A stretch of DNA of 64,000 nucleotides from Chryseobacterium sp. c4a (GTDB taxonomy: Bacteria > Bacteroidota > Bacteroidia > Flavobacteriales > Weeksellaceae). This document shows, one piece after another, positions 42,380 through 49,558 of this stretch. Every line of letters begins with the position of its first letter. Position 1 is the first letter of the stretch. The stretch spans positions 62,001 to 126,000 of the forward strand of contig NZ_WXVU01000004.1 of the NCBI RefSeq assembly GCF_009900745.1, written 5' to 3'. A model generated the notes under the pieces. The model worked only from the letters and a program-made list of their open reading frames with translations, made no database searches and had not been told where the DNA came from. The translations under genes and the position numbers were made by a program.

Positions 42380-42529
42380 GGAAGCTGGAAGAAGGAGGCC
42401 GGAAGTTACTCATAGTAATTAAACTTCTTTTCAACTTTTGATTGTAATTAGATACTCAGTAAAATTGATCTTATTTTAAAGTATTGGCTTCAAAAACTTC
42501 CCTCTTCCAGTTTCTAACTTCCATCTTAT
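42380..42529. repeat. Inverted pair of heptad repeat arrays
   Basis: Left array 42380-42407: GGAAGCT, GGAAGAA, GGAGGCC, GGAAGTT. Right array 42495-42529, opposite orientation: AACTTCC, CTCTTCC, AGTTTCT, AACTTCC, ATCTTAT. Both are in exact 7-nt register, separated by about 87 nt. It begins 8 nt after the amidotransferase stop and has no coding content. Confidence 0.75.
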
Positions 42530-42580
42530 AAAACATCGGGCATTACTGCTCGATTTTTTTAACATCACAAAAGAAAAAAT

Positions 42581-43765
42581 ATGATCCCAAAATACAGAAA
42601 ACAGTTTAATCAGGAGTTTTCAGATGAAAAATACAAGAACCTGAAGGACATTTTACAACAAAAAGGAGGTGTAGAGCCAGGCTTCAGAATCTCAGAAAGC
42701 CCTATTTTTCTTACTAAAGAATTTGAAGGCAAATTACTCGATGCCACTGAAAGTATTATCGCCCAGATTAAAGCCCTTCCTGTAGAAACCCTTCAAAAAG
42801 CAGTTCCTGATAATTGCAAAGTTCCCAACGATACAAATCAACCTCACTTTTTTACCATCGATTTTGGGGTTTGCAAAAGTGAAAATGGAGAAATAGAGCC
42901 GCAACTTATAGAGCTGCAAGCATTCCCTTCTTTATATGCATTCCAGAAAGTCTATGAAGAAACCTACTGTGAAGTTTACCCTTTTCTTTCAGAGATCAAA
43001 AATGCTATGCCTCATGAAACCTTTAAAAACCACTTGAAGGAACTTATTGTAGGGGATGAAAATCCAGAGAATGTAGTTCTTCTAGAAATTTTCCCTGAAA
43101 AGCAGAAAACAGCTATTGATTTTGCCCTGACAGAAAAATTACTAGGTATTAAAACAATATGCCTGACAAAAGTAAAGAAAGAAGGCAAAAAACTCTACTA
43201 TGAGAATAATGGTAAGCTTACGCAGATTAAAAGGATCTACAATCGGGTTATTTTTGATGAACTGGACAATATTCCTGATCTGAATACAGAATTTGATTTC
43301 CGTGAGGATGTGGATGTAAAGTGGATCACCCATCCAAACTGGTTCTTTAAAATTTCCAAATTTCTTTTACCTTTATTAAAACATCAGTTTGTACCCAAAA
43401 GTTATTTTCTGCATGAGTTTCCGGAAAATGAAAATCTTGAAGATTTTGTATTAAAACCTTTGTTTTCATTTGCGGGAAGCGGAGTTAATTTAAACCCTAC
43501 CAAAGAGATAACAAATTCTATCCAGGATAAAGAAAACTATATTCTGCAGAGAAAAGTATACTACGAACCTATTTTTGAAGATATTAACGGAGATTTTTCA
43601 AAAGCTGAGATCCGTTTGTTGTATATTTGGCGGGAAAACGACGAACGTCCTATTTTATTGGAAAACCTCGGAAGAATGACCAAAGCAGCAATGGTAAATG
43701 TGGATTTCAATAAAAAAGATGCGATCTGGATAGGGAGTTCAAATGCTTTTTTTGGGGAAGGATAA
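42581..43765 (+). CDS. Probable circularly permuted ATP-grasp (glutathionylspermidine synthase-like) protein
   Basis: 394 aa. I recognise no single strong motif. The order FFTIDFGVCKSENGEIEPQLIELQAFPSLYAF, then ENVVLLEIFPEKQKTAIDFALTEKLLGIKTICLTKVKKEGKKLYY, QIKRIYNRVIFDEL and FVLKPLFSFAGSGVNLNPT resembles the permuted ATP-grasp group: an IYNR-type strand, a KPLFSFAG nucleotide loop and a late AEIRLLYIWRENDERPILLENLGRM metal-site region. If right, it would be the third ligase of the set. It is separated from the amidotransferase gene by the repeat pair, so it may have its own promoter. An unrelated hypothetical is the alternative. Confidence 0.65.
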   Translation: MIPKYRKQFNQEFSDEKYKNLKDILQQKGGVEPGFRISESPIFLTKEFEGKLLDATESIIAQIKALPVETLQKAVPDNCKVPNDTNQPHFFTIDFGVCKSENGEIEPQLIELQAFPSLYAFQKVYEETYCEVYPFLSEIKNAMPHETFKNHLKELIVGDENPENVVLLEIFPEKQKTAIDFALTEKLLGIKTICLTKVKKEGKKLYYENNGKLTQIKRIYNRVIFDELDNIPDLNTEFDFREDVDVKWITHPNWFFKISKFLLPLLKHQFVPKSYFLHEFPENENLEDFVLKPLFSFAGSGVNLNPTKEITNSIQDKENYILQRKVYYEPIFEDINGDFSKAEIRLLYIWRENDERPILLENLGRMTKAAMVNVDFNKKDAIWIGSSNAFFGEG

Positions 43766-43806
43766 ATGTGAGAAATTGAAGACGGTACCTTATTAAACCA
43801 CCCCGT

Positions 43807-43847
43807 CAAAAATTCAAAAAATTTTTGTCCCCCCTCCAGCGGAGGGG
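43807..43847. repeat. Two adjacent short palindromes (CAAAAATT.. and CCCCTCC-AGC-GGAGGGG)
   Basis: CAAAAATTC/TTTTTG pairing at 43807-43827, then CCCCTCC (43831-43837) with GGAGGGG (43841-43847). This composite GC-rich plus AT-rich unit lies in an otherwise AT-rich intergenic region. Confidence 0.6.
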
Positions 43848-43901
43848 AATATAGCCACATACATTGAATAGTTAGTTATCCTGACAAATTACTATGTATT
43901 T

Positions 43902-43937
43902 GGCAACCAACTTTAAACCTTAAACATTGAACTCTTG
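43902..43937. repeat. Heptad-spaced AAC repeat overlapping the MepB-like start
   Basis: AAC recurs every 7 nt through CTTTAAA, CCTTAAA, CATTGAA and CTCTTGAA. The last unit contains the TTG used as start codon. Confidence 0.55.
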
Positions 43938-44426
43938 AATTTAGAAACCATTGAAAAACAGCTGTTTCATCCGCTCGGATTGAGCTGTTCAAATATTGAA
44001 GAAGACTTAGAATGCAGGGAATATTCAGGTTTTAATTTTAATTTAAATGAACAGAATATCAAATTCAGAATTTCTAAAATAACACCCACTAAAACCGGTC
44101 AATTTGTAACGATCTGGAAAAGAAATAAAAAAGGAGAAACAGTTCCGTTTGATATCATTGACAATATTGATTTTTATCTTATTGCATCTTTTAAAGACAG
44201 TCTTTCAGGCATATTTATCTTCCCTAAGAAGATTTTATTAGAAAAAGGAGTTCTGTCTAATGAGAAAAAGATAGGGAAACGGGGAATAAGAGTGTATCCA
44301 ACCTGGGATAAAACAGAAAGCAAACAGGCTCAGAAAACGCAAGCCTGGCAGACTCAATACTTTCTGGAGTTTTCTAAAAATCACGAGGAAACGCTTCAAC
44401 GAGCTAAACTATTACTGAAAATTTAA
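43935..44426 (+). CDS. MepB family protein
   Basis: 163 aa, starting at a TTG. There is no ATG upstream, and the MNLETIEKQLFHPLGLSCS start fits the family. NEQNIKFRISKITPTKTGQFVTIWKRNKKGETVPFD, SLSGIFIFPKKILLEKGVLS and GKRGIRVYPTWD are the characteristic MepB blocks. In Staphylococcus the name comes from the mepRAB multidrug-resistance operon, but MepB itself has no established activity. No MATE pump is adjacent here. The start codon falls inside a 7-nt-period repeat, which makes its 5' end unusual. Confidence 0.85.
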   Translation: MNLETIEKQLFHPLGLSCSNIEEDLECREYSGFNFNLNEQNIKFRISKITPTKTGQFVTIWKRNKKGETVPFDIIDNIDFYLIASFKDSLSGIFIFPKKILLEKGVLSNEKKIGKRGIRVYPTWDKTESKQAQKTQAWQTQYFLEFSKNHEETLQRAKLLLKI

Positions 44427-44491
44427 ATAATTTGAGATACTTCATCGAAATAAAGCTCTATTAATCTAACTTCATATCAAAAAAATATTGA

Positions 44492-44560
44492 CTCTCGCAG
44501 ATTTTGCGGATTAAGCAGATTAATAAATTATATAATAAGAATCTGCGTTATCTGCGAGAG
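44492..44560. repeat. Quasi-palindrome with internal 9-nt period
   Basis: Perfect 10-bp outer arms CTCTCGCAGA (44492-44501) and TCTGCGAGAG (44551-44560). The left half repeats every 9 nt (CGCAGATTT, TGCGGATTA, AGCAGATTA) and the right half mirrors it. It lies between the MepB-like gene and the cphA terminator. Confidence 0.7.
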
Positions 44561-44590
44561 ATTATAAATAAAAAATCATTAGAATTTACA

Positions 44591-44622
44591 AAAATGGCTG
44601 TACTTTGAAGCACAGCCATTTT
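44591..44622 (-). terminator. Terminator of cphA
   Basis: Inverted repeat AAAATGGCTGT / ACAGCCATTTT followed by T on the minus strand, 24 nt past the cphA stop. Confidence 0.75.
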
Positions 44623-44645
44623 CTTCATTTTAAATCTTCGATTTT

Positions 44646-47276
44646 TTACAAATTTTTATCATCTTCCAGCAGCTCTCTTGCCTGATATTCCTGAACAAGA
44701 TCAATAGCATTGGAAATAACATCACTTAGAGCTGTAATGAATGTACCTTCTTCAGCCATTCCAATAGCATGCTTCAATGCTTCAATTTCTTTAGGAATAA
44801 TCTCATAGCTGACATCTTTCCCTGAAGCCTGCATTCCTTCTATAATCAATCCATTGATTTCTTCCTCGGTTCTTCCTCTCAGATGTTTTTCATTTCGGAT
44901 AATGATATGATCAAACATTCTTCCTGCAATTTTCCCACACTCTCTGATATCGTTATCTCTTCTGTCTCCAACGCCGGAAATAATTCCTATTTTCTTTGTG
45001 GATTCAACATTTCTCAGATAATCCTCAATCGCTTCATATCCGGATGGATTGTGAGCAAAGTCGATCAGCACTTTAAAGCTTTTGAACTTAAAGACATTTA
45101 ATCTTCCAGGAGTAAGCTGTGCACTTGGGATAAAAGTTCTCAACGAATTAGAGATATCCTCAATCCCAAATCCATGGAGATAGCTGGCTAAACTGGCAGC
45201 CAAAACATTTTCGATCATGAATCTAGCCTTCCCTTCCATCGTAATAGGAAAATCTTTTGCTTTCCCTATTCTGATTTTCCAATCTCCTTTTTTAATGGTT
45301 ACAAATCCTTCTTCATACACACAAGTGATTCTGCCTTCTTTAGCAAACTTTACAATATGGGGATTGTTTTCATCCATACTGAAAATAGCAACATTACAAT
45401 CAAGGTCTCTCACTATTTTCATGGAATATTCATTATCAGCGTTCAATACGCTCCAGCCGGTTTTCTTTACACTATCCAACACAACCCGCTTTACTTTGGT
45501 AAGATCTTTTAAACTGTAAATATCATTCATTCCCAAATGATCCTCCTCAATATTGGTCAGAACTCCGATATCACACTGGGAAAATCCTAATCCTGAACGA
45601 AGAATTCCGCCTCTTGCCGTTTCAAGAACCGCAAATTCTACAGTAGGGTCTTTTAAAATAAACTCTGCTGAAATCGGCCCTGTAGTGTCTCCTTTTGACA
45701 GCATTGTATTTTGAATATAAATCCCATCTGAGGTGGTAAATCCTACTCTATAGCCATTACTTTTTACAATATGTGAAATCAATCTTGTAGTCGTTGTTTT
45801 ACCGTTTGTACCGGTAACAGCAATAATCGGAATAGTAAAAGGTTTCCCTTGTGGATACAACATATCGACTACCGGAGCAGCAACATTTCTTGGCAATCCT
45901 TCACTTGGTGCCAGGTGCATTCTGAATCCGGGTGCGGCATTAACTTCTATAATTGCTCCACCACTTTCTTTCAAAGGCTGGGTTAAGTTTTCAGCCATAA
46001 TATCAATACCACAAACATCAAGACCTATAATTTTAGAGATTCTTTCTGCCATTGTGATATTTTCCGGGTGTACCATATCGGTAACATCTATTGATGTCCC
46101 TCCCGTAGAAAGGTTTGCTGTTGATTTCAGGTACACGATCTCACCTCTTTGCGGAATCGTTTCCAAAGTATACTGAAGCTTTTCAAGCAATTCTAATGTA
46201 TCTTTATCTATGGCAATTTCAGTAAGAACATTCTCATGCCCATACCCTCTTCTTGGGTCTCTATTTTCTTTATCAATCAACTCTTGAATATTTAGATCCC
46301 CATCTCCAACAATATGAGCGGGAACTCTTCTGGCAGCAGCAACCATTTTATTATCAATCACCAATACCCTAAAATCATATCCTGTAATGTATTTTTCAAC
46401 GATCACTTTTCTGGAATATTTTTGAGCATGTTCTAAACCTATTTTAGCAGCCTCCCAGTCATTCACATTAATGGAAGACCCTTTTCCATGGTTCCCATCC
46501 AAAGGTTTTAAAACAATAGGATATCCTATTTTTTTGATGACATTATTCAGATCTTCCTCATCTACTATCAGATCTCCTATTGGCACTGGAATAGCCGCAT
46601 CATGAAGCATCCTTTTAGTCAACTCTTTATTGCAGGCAATATCTACAGCAATAGAGCTTGTTTTTCCTGTAATTGTAGCCTGAAAACGCTGTTGGTTTAC
46701 GCCATACCCAAGCTGTACCAAAGAGTTTGTACCCAATCTGATCCATGGTATTTTTCTGGAAACGGCTTCTTCTACAATACTTCCTGTAGATGGCCCCAGA
46801 CGCACACGCTCTCTGATCTCTTTCAGTTTATGAATACAAGCTTGCAGATCATACTCTTTTCCTTCAATTAATGCTTCTGCAATCTTTACCGCTTCCTCAG
46901 CAGCATAAATTCCTACATTTTCTTCAAGATAATTGAATACTACATTATATACTCCCGGAGTCTTTGTTTCGCGGGTTCTTCCAAACCCCACGTCCATTCC
47001 TGCCAAGGTCTGTATTTCCAGGGCAATATGCTCAATGACATGTCCCATCCAGGTTCCTGTTTCCACTCTATGGAAAAATCCACCCTCCACTCCTTCGGAG
47101 CATCTGTGGGTAATCAATGAAGGGATCATTTCCTCAATTCTTTCCCTGAATCCATCAATTTTATTAGTAGGATAATTCTCCATTTCTTCAAGGTCCAACC
47201 TCATCTGTATCAGCTTCTTTCTTCTGATACTCCAGATATTAGGACCACGCAGTGCCTGAATCTTTTCGATTTTCAT
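44646..47276 (-). CDS. cphA: Cyanophycin synthetase
   Basis: 876 aa, normal for CphA1. An N-terminal domain (~1-160, MKIEKIQALRGPNIWSIRRKKLIQMRLDLEEM; RCSEGVEGGFFHRVETGTWMGHVIEHIALEIQ) is followed by an ATP-grasp domain (~200-470; GYPIVLKPLDGNHGKGSSIN and IIEVNAAPGFRMHLAPSEG). A Mur-ligase domain follows, with P-loop TGTNGKTTTT near residue 492 and later HNPSGYEAI. It polymerises Asp with Arg side chains into cyanophycin, a nitrogen and carbon store. It is divergent from the cyanophycinase gene with 197 nt between them. Other CphA types with different amino-acid specificity cannot be excluded from sequence alone. Confidence 0.95.
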   Translation of the reverse strand: MKIEKIQALRGPNIWSIRRKKLIQMRLDLEEMENYPTNKIDGFRERIEEMIPSLITHRCSEGVEGGFFHRVETGTWMGHVIEHIALEIQTLAGMDVGFGRTRETKTPGVYNVVFNYLEENVGIYAAEEAVKIAEALIEGKEYDLQACIHKLKEIRERVRLGPSTGSIVEEAVSRKIPWIRLGTNSLVQLGYGVNQQRFQATITGKTSSIAVDIACNKELTKRMLHDAAIPVPIGDLIVDEEDLNNVIKKIGYPIVLKPLDGNHGKGSSINVNDWEAAKIGLEHAQKYSRKVIVEKYITGYDFRVLVIDNKMVAAARRVPAHIVGDGDLNIQELIDKENRDPRRGYGHENVLTEIAIDKDTLELLEKLQYTLETIPQRGEIVYLKSTANLSTGGTSIDVTDMVHPENITMAERISKIIGLDVCGIDIMAENLTQPLKESGGAIIEVNAAPGFRMHLAPSEGLPRNVAAPVVDMLYPQGKPFTIPIIAVTGTNGKTTTTRLISHIVKSNGYRVGFTTSDGIYIQNTMLSKGDTTGPISAEFILKDPTVEFAVLETARGGILRSGLGFSQCDIGVLTNIEEDHLGMNDIYSLKDLTKVKRVVLDSVKKTGWSVLNADNEYSMKIVRDLDCNVAIFSMDENNPHIVKFAKEGRITCVYEEGFVTIKKGDWKIRIGKAKDFPITMEGKARFMIENVLAASLASYLHGFGIEDISNSLRTFIPSAQLTPGRLNVFKFKSFKVLIDFAHNPSGYEAIEDYLRNVESTKKIGIISGVGDRRDNDIRECGKIAGRMFDHIIIRNEKHLRGRTEEEINGLIIEGMQASGKDVSYEIIPKEIEALKHAIGMAEEGTFITALSDVISNAIDLVQEYQARELLEDDKNL

Positions 47277-47426
47277 AGTCTATTGGCATTTTAACAGTTA
47301 ACGATAACTTATTTTACAATCAAATATAATATAAAACCCTAAACAAAACCATACCCCAATTGAAGATTTACTAAAAAAGAATTAAATTTAATTAACATTT
47401 ATAAAACATTAAAAATCAACTAAAGA

Positions 47427-47441
47427 TGGCACGAATTTCGC
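47427..47441 (+). promoter_or_regulatory. Sigma-54-like promoter upstream of the cyanophycinase gene
   Basis: TGGCAC-N5-TCGC matches the -24/-12 consensus TGGCAC-N5-TTGC with one mismatch in the -12 element. It would place transcription start ~10 nt downstream and give a ~20-nt leader. Confidence 0.5.
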
Positions 47442-47461
47442 CAATCATGTTAATTATTTTT

Positions 47462-47469
47462 TAATTTTG
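47462..47469 (+). promoter_or_regulatory. -7 promoter element abutting the cyanophycinase start
   Basis: TAATTTTG fits TAnnTTTG, only 4 nt before the ATG at 47474. Use of this promoter would make the transcript leaderless. It competes as an explanation with the sigma-54-like site just upstream. Confidence 0.45.
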
Positions 47470-47473
47470 TACC

Positions 47474-48364
47474 ATGACGAAACCTGTTGGAAAATTAATA
47501 GTTATCGGAGGAGCTGTAAACAAGGGAAGTTTTGCAGAAACCGATTATGATCAAAATATTGAAAAGAATCTTAATTTTTTTGAGCGTGGCATTTTGCGAA
47601 AGATTATCAGCGAATCAAAATACAAGGAAGATTCTATTATTGAAATCGTAACTACGGCCTCCCAGATTCCTCAAATTGTAGGTTCTGAATACAAAAAAGC
47701 TTTTGAATTCTTAGGTGCTAAAAATGTAAATATTCTTGATATTCATAACCGTGAAGAAGCAAATTCTGATGCAATGGTTGCAAGGGCAAATGCTGCAGAT
47801 GTTATGATGTTTACCGGAGGTGACCAATTAAGACTTACGTCTATCTTAGGAGGAACAAGATTTCACGATACTGTTTTATTAAAATATCAAGAACAGGACT
47901 TTATTTACTCCGGAACTTCTGCCGGTGCTGCTGCTGCCTCTGAAAACATGATCTATCAGGGAAGCAGCTCTGAAGCCCTATTAAAGGGAGAAATTAAAAC
48001 AACACAAGGTTTAGGGTTGATTGATAATGTAATTATTGATACCCATTTTGTGCAGCGAGGCAGAATAGGCCGCCTTTTCCAGGCTGTAGTAAATAACCCT
48101 AGAACTTTAGGAATAGGACTTGGAGAAGATACAGGTCTTTTCATTCATAATGATGTAATGACTGCTGTAGGTTCAGGGCTTGTAATTTTAGTAGACGGAA
48201 GATTCATTAAAGATACCAACCTTACGAATATTAATCTTGGAGAACCTATTTCTATTGATAATTTAACGGTTCATGTGATGTCTATGAATGATCATTACGA
48301 TCTTACCACCAAAACTCTTACGATTGAAAACTCACAATTCAATCCCATTCCACAGGATAAGTAG
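47474..48364 (+). CDS. cphB: Cyanophycinase
   Basis: 296 aa, cytoplasmic type without signal peptide. It is an S51-family serine exopeptidase with nucleophile Ser149 in YSGTSAGA. FTGGDQLRLTSILGGT precedes it, and IDTHFVQRGRIGRLFQAV plus LGIGLGEDTGLFI follow, all characteristic. It cuts beta-Asp-Arg dipeptides from cyanophycin. It is divergent from cphA and 317 nt upstream of the isoaspartyl peptidase gene, which would split the dipeptide. Together the three genes form a complete store-and-mobilise cycle. Confidence 0.95.
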   Translation: MTKPVGKLIVIGGAVNKGSFAETDYDQNIEKNLNFFERGILRKIISESKYKEDSIIEIVTTASQIPQIVGSEYKKAFEFLGAKNVNILDIHNREEANSDAMVARANAADVMMFTGGDQLRLTSILGGTRFHDTVLLKYQEQDFIYSGTSAGAAAASENMIYQGSSSEALLKGEIKTTQGLGLIDNVIIDTHFVQRGRIGRLFQAVVNNPRTLGIGLGEDTGLFIHNDVMTAVGSGLVILVDGRFIKDTNLTNINLGEPISIDNLTVHVMSMNDHYDLTTKTLTIENSQFNPIPQDK

Positions 48365-48384
48365 ATTAACTTATATAATTATAC

Positions 48385-48410
48385 AAACGGGATTTCGGTT
48401 CCGTTTTTTT
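48385..48410 (+). terminator. Terminator after the cyanophycinase gene
   Basis: AAACGG...CCGTTT stem with inner GGA/TCC-type pairing, then seven T. Confidence 0.65.
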
Positions 48411-48457
48411 ATTTTTCTAATTCACGCATTTGATCACAGCAGACGATACAATAAGTT

Positions 48458-48511
48458 TTGGCTAAAGCCAATGGAATATTTACAATTTATTAAGGTGGGC
48501 TAAAGCCCACC
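48458..48511. repeat. Two GGCTAAAGCC-centred palindromes
   Basis: TTGGCT AA AGCCAA at 48458-48471 and GGTGGGCT AA AGCCCACC at 48494-48511 share the centre GGCTAAAGCC. The same core twice within 55 nt suggests a paired element. Confidence 0.7.
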
Positions 48512-48570
48512 CCTATTGATGTTGATATCCGCATGAATATGTACACAGATAAAAGTTGTTTAACGACAAG

Positions 48571-48652
48571 ATCTTTTATCTTTTATCTTTTATCTTTTAT
48601 CTTTTATCTTTTATCTTTTATCTTTTATCTTTTATCTTTTATCTTTTATCTT
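48571..48652. repeat. Perfect heptanucleotide microsatellite (ATCTTTT), 11 full units plus partial
   Basis: ATC recurs at every seventh base from 48571 to 48648 without a mismatch. It ends 29 nt before the ATG of the isoaspartyl peptidase gene. Confidence 0.95.
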
Positions 48653-48681
48653 CGTAAAAATTATTCATCAACTCTTATTCT

Positions 48682-49524
48682 ATGAAAATCATTATCCACG
48701 GCGGCTTTTTCTCAGAGAGTGATCAAAGTCATGAAGTAAAAACAGCCAAACAAAATTCTTTAAAGGAAATTGCTGAAAGGGCATTTCAATATCTCCAGAC
48801 TCATTCTGCCTTTGATTCGGTAGCTTATGCTGTTTCTCTACTGGAAGACGATCCTTTGTACAATGCAGGAATCGGATCTCAGATTCAGAGTGACGGTGTC
48901 ATTCGGATGAGTGCTGCCATTATGGATGGTGAAACCCAGAAATTAAGTGGTGTTATCAATATCCAGGATGTTAAAAATCCCATTTTTGTAGCTAAAGATC
49001 TTATTGGTGAAGATGATAGGGTTTTGGGCGGAAATGGAGCAAAACGTTACGCAACAGAACACGGATTCGAGAACTTTTCTACAGAAATTCCACAAAGAAG
49101 AAAAGAATATGAAGCTAAACTTACTAATGGTGGGAAAGGCACTGTAGGCTGTGTAGCCATTGATAAAGATGGGAAATTAGCGGTAGCTACTTCTACAGGA
49201 GGAAAAGGTTTTGAAATTCCGGGAAGAATTTCAGACTCTGCCACTGTGGCCGGAAATTATGCCAACGCATTCTGTGCAGTAAGCTGTACAGGTGTAGGAG
49301 AAGATATTGTAAGCAATGCTACTGCCACAAAAATTGTAACCCGTGTAACAGATGGGATGAGCCTTGAAACAGCGTTCAGTAAAACTTTTGACGAACTCAA
49401 AACCATTGATGGATTTGCAGGAGCCATTGCAATAGACAAAGAGGGAAATATGTATCATCAGGACTCTTACCCCACTATGGTTTTCGCTAGTTTTGACGGC
49501 AAAAATTTCGATATCTTTTCTTAA
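48682..49524 (+). CDS. iaaA: Isoaspartyl peptidase/L-asparaginase (Ntn hydrolase)
   Basis: 280 aa precursor. The autocatalytic cleavage site is before Thr154 in GGKGTVGCVAI, with substrate loops PLYNAGIGSQIQSDG, RISDSATVAGNYAN and CTGVGED. At 280 aa it is shorter than the ~320 aa E. coli enzyme because the linker before the nucleophile is short. It hydrolyses beta-aspartyl dipeptides such as beta-Asp-Arg, completing cyanophycin breakdown begun by the neighbouring cyanophycinase. Expression may be tuned by the heptanucleotide array 29 nt upstream. Confidence 0.93.
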   Translation: MKIIIHGGFFSESDQSHEVKTAKQNSLKEIAERAFQYLQTHSAFDSVAYAVSLLEDDPLYNAGIGSQIQSDGVIRMSAAIMDGETQKLSGVINIQDVKNPIFVAKDLIGEDDRVLGGNGAKRYATEHGFENFSTEIPQRRKEYEAKLTNGGKGTVGCVAIDKDGKLAVATSTGGKGFEIPGRISDSATVAGNYANAFCAVSCTGVGEDIVSNATATKIVTRVTDGMSLETAFSKTFDELKTIDGFAGAIAIDKEGNMYHQDSYPTMVFASFDGKNFDIFS

Positions 49525-49558
49525 TTTTAACATTATTTTATAATTCTGCTTAATTTTT

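Larger units (their letters stand above)
48365..48681. other. 317-nt intergenic region packed with repeats
   Basis: After the cphB terminator come two near-identical palindromes, TTGGCT-AA-AGCCAA (48458-48471) and GGTGGGCT-AA-AGCCCACC (48494-48511). A (ATCTTTT)n array follows at 48571-48652. No gene. The iaaA promoter must overlap or follow the array. Confidence 0.7.

Noticed and set aside
48571..48652. Tandem repeat as a possible CRISPR array
   Set aside because: Units are 7 nt with no spacers and no cas genes nearby; it is a microsatellite.
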